From NCBI RefSeq assembly GCF_000264995.1, contig NW_006767438.1:963784-1027783 (forward strand): a DNA stretch of 64,000 bases, read 5' to 3'. Both the position numbers and the translations under genes were made by a program. The notes beneath the pieces were generated by a model, which searched no databases, was not told the DNA's origin, and saw only the letters and a list, made by a program, of their open reading frames with translations. This document shows positions 47,609 to 59,724 of this stretch, in pieces; the stretch's first letter is position 1; the number at the start of each line of letters is the position of its first letter. The DNA comes from Punctularia strigosozonata HHB-11173 SS5. Taxonomy: Eukaryota > Basidiomycota > Agaricomycetes > Corticiales > Punctulariaceae.

Positions 47609-49003
47609 ATGGCTTTTGCGTCGCTCCTCTCTCTCGTCGCTCTCGCAGCAGTCGCTCGTGCTGCTCCAACGTCTGAAGCTGCCGTTTGCTCCGACGGGAC
47701 TCGTGTCACCAACGCCGCCTGCTGCGCCTTCATCCCCCTCGCACAGGACCTGCAAGAGAACGTTCTCGATGGCGAGTGTGGTGAAACCGGTAAGGTCCCG
47801 TTCTTCATGGATGGCAAACCTGGGCTCACAATAATGTAGCCCACGAGATTCTCCGCCTTACGTTCCACGACGCCATCGGTATCAGCCAGAGTCTTGGTCC
47901 TTCAGCGTAAGTCGTGGAACCAGACTGCGTTCCAATACAATACCTGACTTCAGGTTACAGTGGCACAGGCGCTGACGGCTCGGTCCTGCTGTTCCCGACG
48001 GTCGAGCCGGAGTTCTTCGAGAACGACGGTATCTCTGACAGCGTCAACAACCTGCTGCCATTCCTGCAGAGACACGACGTCACAGCCGGTGACCTCGTCC
48101 AGTTTGCTGGCGCGGTCGCCCTGACCAACTGCCCTGGCGCGCCGCGCGTCCAATTCCTGGCCGGCCGTCCGAACGCGACCCACCCGTCCATTAACGGTCT
48201 CGTCCCTGAGCCGCAGGACAGCGTCGACACCATCCTCGACCGTTTCGCAGACGCTGGCAATTTCTCTCCCTTCGAGGTTATCTCCCTCCTGGCTTCTCAC
48301 AGTATCGCGCGTGCGGACAAGGTCGATCTTGCCATCGACGCCGCTCCCTTCGACTCGGTAAGTTGAGCCAAATTGTAACGCGCACTCATTTGCTCAATTC
48401 TTTTGCCCCGTAGACCCCGTTCGTAATGGACACCCAGATCTTCCTCGAGGTTTTGCTCAAGGGTGTTGGGCTCCCCGGACCCGGCAACAGCTCCGCTGAG
48501 GTCCTATCTCCCCTCCCCGTCGGCAGCGGCAACGACACGGGCGAGCTCCGCCTCCAGTCCGACTTCGCGCTCGCCCGCGACTCGCGCACGGCCTGCTTCT
48601 GGCAAGGATTTGTTAACCAGCAGGATTTCATGGCCACCAGCTTCAAGAACGCATTTGAGAAGCTCGCTGTCCTCGGCCAGAACACCAAGAAGCTGATCGA
48701 CTGCTCAGACGCCGTTCCTCCGGCTAGCACCGTCGCCGTCAAGCCCGCCTCCTTCCCCGCGACCAAGGGTCCGGCCGACCTCGAGATTGCCTGTGATGCG
48801 CGCACGTTCCCTACTCTCACCTCTGACCGTAAGTATCGTGCATCTGTATTCGCACGGCCGGGCGCTGATTGCCTCTCTCAGGCGGCGCGACCGAGACGTT
48901 GATCCCGCACTGCCCGGACGGCTCTCAGATTTGCGCAGACGTCGACACCGACGGCCCGGCCACCGATAACGACGACCCGAGCACCGACCCCGGCACCATC
49001 TAA
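47609..49003 (+). CDS. mnp: Manganese peroxidase (class II secreted haem peroxidase)
   Basis: Oxidises Mn(II) to Mn(III), which attacks lignin phenolics. Exons 47609-47789, 47840-47906, 47961-48357, 48414-48828 and 48882-49003 join in phase to 393 residues. Signal peptide [18 protein letters not shown], then [13 protein letters not shown]. The distal site is [13 protein letters not shown] (Arg and His), the proximal site [14 protein letters not shown]. All three Mn ligands are visible: the Glu of CGET, the Glu of AHEIL, and the Asp of ARADKVD. The residue equivalent to the catalytic surface Trp of lignin/versatile peroxidases (before LLASHS) is Ser, so it is an MnP rather than VP or LiP. The tail [14 protein letters not shown] adds the fifth disulphide pair of classical MnPs. 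Cysteines and haem residues look intact; the enzyme should be functional. Confidence 0.96.
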
Positions 49004-50039
49004 GTTGATTACTTATATATAGCCTTGATGTGGGAGGAGGGAATGCTGCTTTACATGTGCTTTTTCTCCGGATTTGCGATGGGAATCCACTGTGCTTTCT
49101 CATATCTATGGATGCGTGTGTTAGCGAACCAGGGCCATAGCCAAGTGTGCCCGCTCCTTGCAATCTCTTGAGATTTCTTCTAGTCAGTCTCCCGGTATAT
49201 CCTAAAAATATGTCTGAGAGTATAAGTCAGTATTCTCTTGTACCGTCGTTCGTTGGCGAAAACGGATACGGAGGCCTCGCCAATCGTGCATAGGGACTGC
49301 TCATCTTCGAAACGAGGGGCATTGCTCACCGCGTCACATTGTAGTAATGGAGGTCGGGTTACATTTATTCGCCGTGTTATCTACTAGAGGAAAGGGCGGT
49401 CTCCCGCCGATCCACCTTCGCTTGCACCTTCCTTGTGTGATTTGCGACGCGCTAGTATACTCAACGTGTATACCTGACAACTAAATAGATATCATGCCAG
49501 CCATTCCTGGTCTTGACTCATCTAATTCTAACTTCGGAAGCATGTAACGTACCGTACATCATTCTGTTCAGTAGCACTACAACCATGTATACTTGTACTT
49601 GGTAAAGTCTGCGTAGAATTGACGAGGTTATCATGTATGTTTGCCGTTTACTTGAATCGGAGAATCAAATCGGGGATTAAATGTGCAGCACAGCCACGGT
49701 TAGCGATGCTTACTAATTACGGGCAGGGAGATACCAGAGCAAGCTCAGGTAATTTGGGCCGATAGCTCTACTACGGTTACCCGGCAGCCGGAACTGGCAG
49801 CACTGAGTAACATCACATGATCCTCCTGCAATCGCTGAATCTGGGCGCGTATTGCGGTCTCTCGTCCTCGTCTCACTGACCCCAAGCCAACACATCCTCG
49901 CGCTCCGTTGTCTGTCAACCCTTATTGTCTTTGGCTGTTTATGCAATAAAATACTGCATACAGCTGAGATTTGTGAGCCTGCACGACGACCACTCATTCC
50001 GGAGCACTGACTTAGTGCCCATCACCACGCAGCTTCAGG
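49004..50039. other. Gap between MnP and SIN3
   Basis: About 1 kb, AT-richer than its flanks, without any gene I can support. It should contain the MnP 3' UTR and the SIN3 promoter. Confidence 0.5.
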
Positions 50040-53000
50040 ATGGCCGATACACAAGGCGCAAACCCGGATCAACCACGGAAGGATGCGACGTTGCAGCCAA
50101 ATCCAGCACAAAGACATGAAGATATTCCGCTTGTAGACTCAGCCCCGAACGAGGCTGCAGAGACGGCGCCAACGCCGGTGGCACCCCTGGCCCCGCCACC
50201 CCCCATCCCTCCAGCCGCATCAGATCCCGCCGAACCCTCCCAACCATCCGAAAACATATCCGCCGATCCCGCACCCATTACCCAAGGTCTTTCTGCATCC
50301 AATTCTGTACCAGCGGCACCAGCAGTAGAACCGGAGGCGCAACCCCCTGCACCACCCACCGCAACCCAGTCCGAGGCGGAGGAACGCGACGAACCGATGC
50401 CACTCGCGTCGCCTCCACCACCAAGAGACGAATCTGCCACCGTACTGATGCCGACGCCCGTCGAAGCGGCGGCAACTCCTTCATTGACGCCGCCAGCGTC
50501 ATCCAGCTCCAGCTCGAGAGGCGTCAACCGTCCGCGCCCTCTCACGCCACTCCCCCTCGTCGTTGAACCGGAAGCGGTACCATCCTCTGGCCTCACCTCG
50601 CCTCTCCCATCCGTAGAACCTACCGCAAATGCGGACGTAGCCGCCGAAGCTGTACCACCCCCCGGCGATCAACCCGTCGCTTCCACCCCGGATGCAGAAA
50701 GCGCCCCACCGGTGACTACAAGCATGGTTGGGGCAAACGAGAGGCCGCTGAACGTGACTGACGCACTGAGCTACCTCGACGCCGTCAAGAACCGCTTTTC
50801 GGAGCGGCCGGACGTGTACAACCGCTTTCTGGATATTATGAAAGACTTCAAATCGCAACAGTGGGTCTTTTTCCTACCAATCGATGCTCAATACTGTCTC
50901 ATCATGTTTAATCGACTATCATATCTCCCTATATAGCATCGACACCCCGGGCGTAATTGAACGGGTTTCGACCCTCTTCGCGGGCCACCCACAGCTCATT
51001 CAGGGCTTCAACACCTTTCTCCCCGCCGGTTATCGCATCGAGTGCACAGTCTCGCAAGATCCGCTCGACCCCGCGCACACGTCACTCATCACCGTCACGA
51101 CCCCGACCGGGACGGTCACGACCAGCTCGGCACCATCGGCGCCACCGTTTGCGCGCGCGCCCCCGGCCACCGCGAAGGATAAAGAGAAGCCCATGACGAC
51201 TCCTGGTCAGGTGTTGCAGAGCTCGGTCGAGGTTGCGAGCGAGGTCCATGCGAGAGAGCGCGAAAGAGAGAGGGATCGCGAGAGAGGACCTGAGGCGAGT
51301 GGCAGCGATAAAATCCCTGTGCCGATGGCGGTGGACGACCCTGAGCACTTCCCGCCCGCGCTTCTGTTCGTCCAGAAGCTCCGGACGCGAACCGATCCTG
51401 AGACGTATGCCAAGTTTTTGAGGATCATGAGCCAAGGAGCGGGGCTCTCTCAAGAAGAGGTACGTTTCTTATCGTATTCTCACGTATGACGGCTGACGAG
51501 AACACGTCGCGCAGCAATCGGCGATCCTAGCGCAGATGGAGAAGCTCGTGGAGAAGGACGCGGATCTGTACGCGTCTTTCCAGGCGATCATGTCCGAATC
51601 GTACATGTTGCAACACGGGCAGCACCAGCCGGCGCACACGCTACAGCACGATCGGCGGTTCGTGAGCCCGCCGCCACGCGCTCCGGCGCGGAAGGACAAG
51701 GAGCGGACGAGGGAGGCGGACCGCGAGCGCGAACGCGAGAATGCGCCGGTAGTGCCGGTGAAACGGAAGCGCAAGGTGCCCGAGAAGGAGAAGGAGCGAG
51801 AGAGGGAGAGGGATGTGAGGTCGGAGTCGGGCAGGGACCGGAGCGTTGTTAAGGTATGCTTCCGTAAGACGCTTCATTGGAGATCTTGGTGTGCTGATGG
51901 CATGTCCAGAAGTCGAGAGGACACGAGCGAGATCGGGAGGTGGCCTCGTCGGCTCGCGAGCGGGACCGCGCATCCGCTTCTGATAGAGACCGGTCTCATC
52001 ACTACTCGCAGCAGCACCAGCAACCCGCGCATGGACGTTCCAATGGGCCCCACGGGCCCGCCGGCCACCCAGTCCAAGAGGATGGGCACTTCTTCGCGCT
52101 CGTGAAGCGCGCGCTCGACTCGCGCGAGACGTACGCCGAGTTCCTCAAGCTCGTTAATCTCTTCACGCAGGGCTTCATCGACCGCGGGAGGCTCGTGGCC
52201 GAGAGCCGGAGCTTCCTCGGCGACGGCGAACTGATGGCGCGTTGGAAAGAGATCCTGGGCTGGGACGAGAAGAAGGAGGTGTTTGGTGGGATCGCTGGTA
52301 TGGGCGCGATCAACGGGATTGAGAAACGGGAGCGGGAGGGCCGGCAGACGGCTGGAGCGGATCGGGAGCGGACGGTGGGGTTGGCGATGCGCGCCGATAT
52401 GCATGCTAAGGAAGGCAGCTACAGGCGGCTGCCGGAGAGCGTGCGTCATTTGTCGTCCATTGGGTGGGCAACTGGATGCTGACGAGTTACGATTGTTAGG
52501 AACGGCACGTCCTATGCTCCGGACGTGACGACATGTGCAAGTCGGTACTAAACGACGAGTGGGTGTCACACCCGTCGTGGGCGTCGGAGGACGCGGGATC
52601 GGGCGGGTTCGCGACACACAAGAAGAATATCTACGAAGAGGCGCTCCACCGATCAGAGGAAGAGCGGCACGAGTACGACTTCCACATAGAGGCTATCGTA
52701 CGCACCATCGCGATGCTCGAACCGTTGAACCACAAGATCCTGCAGCTCGCGCCGGACGAGCTCGCGGCGTTCAAGCTGAAGCCCAACCTCAATGGGATGG
52801 GCAAGGCCGTGCACCAGCGCGTGATCAAGAAAATCTACGGACGCGAGGCGGGCGTAGAGGTCGTCCGTGCGATGCAGGAGACACCGGCGCTCGCGGTTCC
52901 GGTTGTACTCACGCGGCTAAAGCAGAAGGAGGAGGAGTGGAAGCGCGCGCAGCGAGAATGGAACAAGGTCTGGCGCGAGGCGGACGCGCGCAACTACTGG

Positions 53001-54995
53001 CGCGCCCTTGACTACCGCGGCGTCTCGTTTCGGCAGGCGGACAAGCGCGCGATGGCGGCTCGGACGCTTGTCAGCCAGATCGAGGCTGCGCGCGAGGAGC
53101 AGATGGCGCGCCGGGCGCAGTACATCGACCCGCTCTTTGCGCGGACAAGACCACGGCATCAGCTCGAGCTCGAGGTGGCAGAGATGCCGGTGCTGCAGGA
53201 CGCGATGAAGCTGATATTCTCGTTCTTGGACCGCACTGCGGGCCAGATCCCGGCTGCTGATCGTAGGCGGGTAGAGGGCTTCCTGCGCATCTTCGTCCCA
53301 CTGTTCTTTATGCAGGATGCCACCACGTTCAACGCCGCCTTTGCGGCCGCCATCACGGTTTCGTCGCAGGATGCGGATGCGAGCGACGACGTGGCGAGTG
53401 CGGGCGCCACGGAGGATGCGGAAGTCACCACCGCAGCCAGCAGCTCGACTCGCGCTGCGAGAAGCAGTCGCAAATCGGCCGGCGCGTCGACGGGTGACCT
53501 GCGCAAGCGGTTGTTGAAGAGCGAGCAGGCCAAGTCAAGCAGGAAGACGCGAGGCCATGGGCAAGAAACTGCCACACCGTCGCCCTCGGGATCTCGACGA
53601 GCGTCCCCTGCGCGATCGGACGCGATGGACGTGGACCAGCAAGATACGCACTTGCGCCACACGGATGACATCGCCGCAGTGAAGACGCCGCGAAAGGGGA
53701 GCTTCTTCACCAACACGAATTTCTATGTCTTGATGAGGCAGTTGGAGGTGGGTTGCCCCGCGCGTATGCGCATGCGTAGATGACCCCTGACTACAATGTC
53801 TTACAGATGCTGTATTCCCGTCTCGCGTTCTTCAAGGAAGCAGCTGCGAGACTGGCCGAGAAGCCCGTCGTCGCTGCTCGGCAGAAGGAAGCTCTCGCAA
53901 AAGATCTGGGTGCGACAGCTGCCAACGAATCCGCGGCCGTTCCAGCGCTACAGGCGCAGGCCGCGCAGTATTACGACGTCATGTTGGATGCGTGCGAGCG
54001 GCTGTTCGATAATGAGATCGAAATGAGCGCGTTTGAGGACCAGATGCGGTTTATGTTTGGTCCTAAGGTTCGATCACAGGATGTTCTACCTAACACGCGC
54101 TGACACAATCCTCCTGCAGGACGCATATTCTATGTTTACCATAGATCGGTTGATAGGGACTATCGTCAAGCAGGTGAACTGATCAATGCTCCCTCCAAAT
54201 TCTCAGACTGACTGAGGCCCACCTAGACACAAACAACAATTGCTGACCCTCGCACACCGGAACTCTTTGAATTGTTGAAGAGAGAACGGCAGATCTCGAA
54301 ACCAACCACGCAAGACGCTATAAACTACCGCAAGAATGCGGAGAGGGTCGTCGGTCCGGATGAAAATCTGTTCCGCATCGAATGGGTGAGCATCGTCTTA
54401 CTTTGTGGCATCCGAACATCGTCGTGATTGATTCGGCTCTCTGCTCGTAGCTACCGGATGTGAAGGCGATGAGAATCCAGTTGCTCGGCAAAGATGACGT
54501 CAATGTCGATGACCCAGAGGTCATGAGCGGCCGATGGGAAGCATACATCAGATCATTTACCTCCGTGAGTCGACCGTTGAGCACTACAGTGTACACTGAT
54601 GGAATCCCTCTGCTCAGCCCGGAACAACCGCCGGTGTCCCGGAGAACAAGATCCGCCGGCCGTTCCTGCAAAGAAGCCTGGGACATGCTCGCGGACGCGA
54701 GCATCCGGTCGCTAAGATGGATGTCCTAGGCTCGGACAAGCTCGAGATTCGTATTTGCGTTAAAACATACCGGTTCTTCTACGTGCCGGGCACCGAGGAC
54801 GTGTTCTGGCGAAGAACTGCGCCCGCGCAAGAGATCGAGGCTTGCGAGAAGAAGGTGCGACAGAAGGACGAGGTGCGGAACCGGTGGATCGAAGGTTTCG
54901 AGAAGAGGAACCTCAACACCCCGCTGAACACTCCGCCAGCGAAGGAAGAGGATAAGCAAATAAATGCCGCACAAGAGGTCATCGTGCTGTCATAG
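50040..54995 (+). CDS. SIN3: SIN3 transcriptional corepressor
   Basis: Scaffold of the Rpd3/Sin3 histone deacetylase complex in the nucleus. Ten exons (50040-50860, 50937-51459, 51515-51853, 51910-52440, 52500-53747, 53807-54067, 54120-54173, 54227-54385, 54451-54564, 54618-54995) join in phase to 1475 residues. A Pro/Ala-rich N-terminus precedes PAH1 ([17 protein letters not shown]...[20 protein letters not shown]). PAH2 includes [17 protein letters not shown]3 includes [20 protein letters not shown]. The HDAC-interaction region is [20 protein letters not shown] with [13 protein letters not shown] and [18 protein letters not shown]. The C-terminal Sin3 domain carries [19 protein letters not shown] and DENLFRIEW. 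Arg/Glu-rich linkers separate PAH2 and PAH3. Intact, with no sign of truncation. Confidence 0.96.
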
Positions 54996-55150
54996 ATTGG
55001 TCTTGGTTTGTTTCGAGTGCTTATGTATCCGCTTTGCTCGTTGTTTGTTCTCAATTCTGGCCAGCATCTATACTGTATTTTCGTCGTGTCCACTAGTAAT
55101 TCACGTTGCTGTTCGCCGTGCGCATTGCTTGAAATGAATGCTTGTATTTT
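54996..55150. other. Convergent 3' ends: SIN3 / Hpm1
   Basis: 155 bp between the two stop codons of convergent genes; only 3' UTR is expected here. Confidence 0.5.
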
Positions 55151-56498
55151 TCATCGAGGCCAATGTAAGCTCAAGATTTGCCTAGCTACGCCTGATTTGC
55201 GTTCCCATACAGTTTCAACCTGCGCTCCTGTGCCTTCGATGCGACGAGCGAAATCGGTTACGCCACCGCCAACACCGAAGTAAAAGACCTTGGCAGCAAC
55301 CAGGCATATCGGCCCTGTGCGCTCGTTATCCCCGATGCTCAATCTCGACGTCGCTGCAGTAAGACTGTCCTCGGAAGACACGCTAGCGCGCCGCATCACG
55401 TCGATGAGGGACCCGACGGTGTCGGTACGGTAGATCGTCTCCGACGTGATGATCAGATCGTATGGCGAAGTTATCCGAGACGAGAAGCTGTCCCATGAAC
55501 CGGAGAAGAATCTGAGGGTGATGCCTATGGCGGACAGGGAGGCAAGGAAGGCGGACTTGAGAGCGGGAGTGAAGGCGATTTCACCAGGGATAGAGGGATC
55601 CGCAGGTGGATACGCTTCTGCAGTTTCATCGTTGGTGTCCTGATCTGACGCGATGGCGTAGGATGAGCGGAAGAGCGCTGACGCCGACGACATATCTGAG
55701 TGCAGCGCAGTGAGATGAGGCGAGAGTCTGGGAGTGGCGCGGGTGAAAGAACATACACCATGATAGGAGGATGTTGGGTAGGGTGACGAGCTCCAATACG
55801 GATCGATTGTAGTCTTGCAGTGATAGTTCTGTCTTCCGGATGTGCTCCGGCTTTTTCCCTTCGAATAGGTTCTTGAGCAGATACAGCGAGGGTATTGCCG
55901 TTCCACATCCGATCTTTGGAATAGAGATCAGTACACGTCCTGTATGACAAAAGAACCCTCGTACTTCCAGCACTCTTCTGCCACTAACGGATGCAGCCAA
56001 GTCCTCCCCTCTTGATTCGTGCAAATACTCCACGACGTCCAGGCTGCACTCCCAAGTCTTCAGCCCACCCTCGTAAATGCCTGGGACCAGGTCGGATGGT
56101 GCATCCACGAAGTCTAGCGTGTTCCCCCTCGCAGCGTCCGAAGGGTCAGAGGAGTTTTCAGCAGCTTCTGCGGGCTCGGCGCCGGTTTGTGCGATGAGTT
56201 GAAAGCGCGTGTCGAACAAATCTCGTCGGGAGAGCGTCACATTTCCTCCGGAGGATAACGGGATTTGGACAGGAGAAAAAGATATATCAGAGGGTAGAAC
56301 ATCTAGCTATGCAGAAGTCACTGAGCGTTTTGGTATTGTCTTCGGCTGAGTGAGAAGACGAACAAGTTCAGAGAGGGCAATCTCGGCGCAATCGTTGTAT
56401 GCCTGTGAGCTCTGCTTGGAGGGCGCTGAGGCTTCGGCGTCTACATCTTCGATGACGGTGTCATCCTGATCCTCGATGTCGAAGTTGAACTTGAACAT
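55151..56498 (-). CDS. HPM1: Protein-histidine N-methyltransferase (Hpm1/METTL18-like)
   Basis: A SAM-dependent methyltransferase; yeast Hpm1 methylates a histidine of ribosomal protein Rpl3. Exons 56498-56364, 56306-55965, 55913-55757 and 55695-55151 join in phase to 392 residues. Recognition rests on LLDVLPSDISFSPVQIPL, the conserved LSRRDLFDTRFQLIAQ, VPGIYEGGLKTWECSLDVVE, SAM motif I VLEIGCGTAIPSLYLL (split by an intron after VLE), TLPNILLSWY, and later PYDLIITSETIYRTD plus VAAKVFYFGVGGGVTDF. The first splice was chosen so that ALSEL runs directly into LDVLPS, which gives the family-like sequence and a 57-bp intron. Intact. Confidence 0.92.
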
Positions 56499-56581
56499 AA
56501 TGCGCGTATTGAGCCAAGAAAAGAGATCGTGGCTGTACAAGGTAAAACATCAGAGGAAGAGGTAAGAGAAAGAGAGAAAAC

Positions 56582-56683
56582 TGGTCGCGCCCGGGATCGA
56601 ACCGGGAACCTTCTGTGAGCACCCTGCAGATACCCTTGCATCTCAATGTGAGACAGAAATCATAACCATTAGAACACGCGACC
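56582..56683 (-). tRNA. tRNA-Val (CAC) with intron
   Basis: On the minus strand the acceptor GGTCGCG pairs with CGCGACC, discriminator A at 56582. The D arm resembles fungal tRNA-Val (TTCTAATGGTTATGAT). Anticodon stem TCTGT/ACAGA, loop CTCACA with anticodon CAC, T arm CCCGG TTCGATC CCGGG. About 29 bp lie after position 37, the standard intron site. Without removing the intron the anticodon arm does not close. Confidence 0.92.
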
Positions 56684-56799
56684 GTTGGATGTGATTCTCA
56701 AAATCTGTAGATATACATTACAAGTATACTGCACAGTTAAAGAACAGTCCAAACTATGCTCCATAGATAGGTGGAATGACTACAGCAGGAGCAACATAT

Positions 56800-58403
56800 T
56801 CAACCATCATATCGCGGGTTGCCTAACAACGTCATGAGCTTTTCCAAACGTCTCTGTGAATCAGGTGGTGGCAAAGGCGTCTGTGGCGGGGAAGGCTCCG
56901 AGTCCTGCTGCGAGCCATCTGCAGCCGAGCCGCTGCTATGCGTCGTCCATTGCGAGCCATCCATACTCGGGATGCGATTCAACGAGGTGGAGGATGAGGG
57001 TCGAGATGTAGGCTCCATTTGAGAGCGCCTGGCTACTGCGTGTGATGGGCTCTCGCCGATTGACATACGCGGAGGGACTGGAGGCAGCGGCCTCTTCTCG
57101 AGCACTACCGGACTGCTCGGGGCGATCGCGGTGAAGGGCGTTATCGAAGTGCGTCGGCGGATAGATGAGAGTGGAGGGTCCTCTAGCGGCTCATCGCCCA
57201 TGAGGTCAAATGCGACAGGTATGGCGCTGGCAGGGATGATCGCGCGGTAGCGGCGTCTGCGATAGAAGATGATGCTGAGGAGGATGAGCATAGCGAGAAG
57301 GAATCCGCCGACGGAGCCGCCGATGATGCGTAGGTCTCTCTGCTTGGACTGTGTTTTGGTGATAGCATCCACTGCTGAAGATGAAGAAGCTGAGGAGGTC
57401 GACGATGATGTCATCGTGGATGTCGATTTCAACATCGATGATATTGAGCTGGACGGCAAAGACGAACTTGGCCAGGGAGCCGAGCGGGCGCTCGAGGTCG
57501 TACTTGAAGTGGTACTCGAATATAAAATCGAGGTCGTACTTGAAGTGGTACTCGAATATAAAATCGTCGTCAGAGAGCTAGACATCAGCAACGATGACGA
57601 TGCTGTAGGTATCGTGTCATTGGACGCATTAGAAGGCGATTGCGTGCAGTTGGTGAACGTCGCGGAAGGGGTTTCGGCGAAGTCCAGCTGTAAGGTCTTG
57701 CTGAAGTTTTCGTAGAACCTACCAACGGTCGGTAAGCTCAGGCTGCTTATTGGCAGTCAAGAAAGACGGTTACGTGCCATCCATCGGAATTGCCCCAACC
57801 TCCTCCATAGAACGGCTTCCGTATCTGAATCTGTGCATTGCATACGGCCGTTTGCACTGTATCCGGGAGACTCTTATTGTCGAGCCAGACACTCTCGCAT
57901 TCGCTCACGTAGTTGGCGTACGACCCGTTTGGAGCGTTAATGCCAACGTCGGCGCCATTCGGAATGTCGCCTTCGCCGACCTGACAGCTGGACGGCGTAT
58001 CAGCATCCTACTGTTGCACAGGGGGGATATCACGAACTTCAAACAGAGCATTCCGAGGGAGAATGCAATGTAATTGCAGCAGCACCGCCCGTCGAACGAG
58101 TCGCAGATGTCGCCCGGTGAGGGAGAGGCCGCAATCCACTCTCTAACTTCGTCTGGTATTCGACAAGAATATGAGGATATCGTTCCTGTCGAAGGCACGC
58201 TATAACCAGGAAAACTTACATTCGGGATCACATAGTTGTCGAAGACGCTGATATGTAGTGCAAGATGTTTCTCCGATGAACTCTGTATACCAGTCTGTTT
58301 GGCCTGCAGGACAGTCCAAGGATGCCCTTGCTGCGTTCCATACCAGAAGCGAGGCTACGAGAGCAGGGAGAACACTGGAATGCCAGGACCAGAGAGGAGG
58401 CAT
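56800..58403 (-). CDS. Secreted-type single-pass membrane protein, Cys-rich ectodomain
   Basis: Exons 58403-58220, 58152-58038, 57987-57778 and 57718-56800 join in phase to 475 residues. A signal peptide (VLPALVASLLVWNAARA) leads into a Cys-rich ectodomain with CTTYQRLRQLCDPEYEV, GDICDSFDGRCCCNYIAFSL and MLCLNCQVGEGD, a pattern shared by many agaricomycete membrane proteins of unknown role. A Ser/Thr-rich stalk with a doubled SSTTSSTTSILY unit follows, then a transmembrane helix GGSVGGFLLAMLILLSIIFY with RRRRYR stop-transfer, then a cytosolic Pro/Ser tail ending GNPRYDG. The third intron appears to begin with GC (TG|GCACGT), because only that reading restores DGWFYENF. A wall-sensing role is possible by analogy with such architectures only. 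A TATAAA-like box lies near 58441. Confidence 0.82.
57497..57566 (-). repeat. 36-bp tandem duplication in the Ser/Thr stalk
   Basis: Two near-identical copies of a 36-bp unit (plus strand GAGGTCGTACTTGAAGTGGT and following bases) encode SSTTSSTTSILY twice on the minus strand. The duplication stays in frame and simply lengthens the stalk. Confidence 0.9.
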
Positions 58404-59590
58404 TCCGTCCGTAACATCGATGAAGGCGGGCCCCTGATGGGTTTATATCGCTTCCGTAGAAACCTAACTGCACTGAGTTGGTCAGATGCAGTGTCGAGAT
58501 TCTGACCGGACATGAATCGTAGAGGAGGTGCATATGCAACCGAGGCAGCGCGCTTGGTCCCGTATGCATTCCGATAGAGCTCTGACGGATGTTTATGGAC
58601 GGCTGGTCGATCTGATCGTCAACCTCGTATGTTCTAGTGCCAGGTCAAGACTATGCATCCCCCTCGTCAGCGCCGCTGTTCAGATTAGAAATGGTTGAGC
58701 TTCAAATGAGTGGATACATCAGCAGCCGTGGCGTCGACCTCGCGACAGCGGCCGTGCGTTGTCGCAGTTGCGAGGAGCGCGACTGAGTGCGCCAAGATTA
58801 GGACGGTCCATCTGATGTTCGAGTCCAGAAGTTTACAGCAAGTCGGACTGCATAGTTGCGAGAGTTGTGTATCAGATACATCGGTTCTTGCAAGCTTCTT
58901 GAGCGGCACTGTCGAGAAATCAGGATGCTTTGATGTATGTAAGAGGACAAACGAGGTGGGCGTCCGGAGCAAAGCGCACGGCGCTTTGCCGGCGCCGTCT
59001 GAGCGCGTGCACGTGACATACAAAGTCGCATTTGCTTGCGCCCTCACCCGTCTTGCATCAAGCCGGAGTATGTACAGGCAAAGCCGAAGTATCGGCCCGT
59101 GGTTCCAGAGCAGCCATACGAGAGATACGGACTGATTCTGGAGTTTGCACCGCCTGCCGATCAACGCACAGGCTATTCCGACTTCCACCTCCTGCTCGCA
59201 GCACGACAACATTGCATCCATCTCTGGATAACTACAGGCATGTCTACACGGCGCCGCCGTTTGTCTCAAGCACCAGGTTGTACGGTGGGAGCCGCTAAGC
59301 TTAGCCCGGGGTCATGGGTCGGGCTCCGGTGTGGGTCGGTCGCCCTCTGTACCCTCCAACTGAAAGCACTGAGCATTGGTAGCTTCTTAGAGGTGCACCT
59401 GGCCCGTTTTGCCGTTTCGATTCTTTGCTTGGTCCACGCGCTCCCATGCGTCACATATGTCGACTCGTGGCCGGGCCAGGGTCACGGAACTTTAGGGAGG
59501 CTTATCGTACATGGACGCGCTGGGATCGGCTGAGTCGCTGGTTTGTAACGGCAAGAAGCCGGGCTGGGACAGTTCCTTGCAACGGTGACC
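58404..59590. other. Gap between the membrane protein and FAD monooxygenase B
   Basis: About 1.2 kb between divergent genes. A 165-codon plus frame (59036-59533) has no motif and overlaps unrelated minus frames. No RNA gene seen. Confidence 0.4.
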
Positions 59591-59634
59591 TATAAAGGGT
59601 CCAGCTGAGAAGCGTGCAGGCGGAAGTATAAAGG
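59591..59634 (+). promoter_or_regulatory. Two TATA boxes upstream of FAD monooxygenase B
   Basis: TATAAAGG occurs at 59591-59598 and again at 59627-59634, 134 and 98 bp before the ATG. The second is well placed. Two TATA boxes suggest strong or inducible transcription. Confidence 0.55.
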
Positions 59635-59724
59635 CCTCAAGGAGTTGAGAGTGGGTCGTGTCTCTCCTTTGCCCGCGAATCGATCTTTTACTAACCTGCA
59701 CACCTCTTTCCCCCCCGTAGCACA

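Noticed and set aside
48300-48357. Possible versatile-peroxidase assignment
   Set aside because: The residue before LLASHS is Ser, not Trp, so the gene was called MnP.
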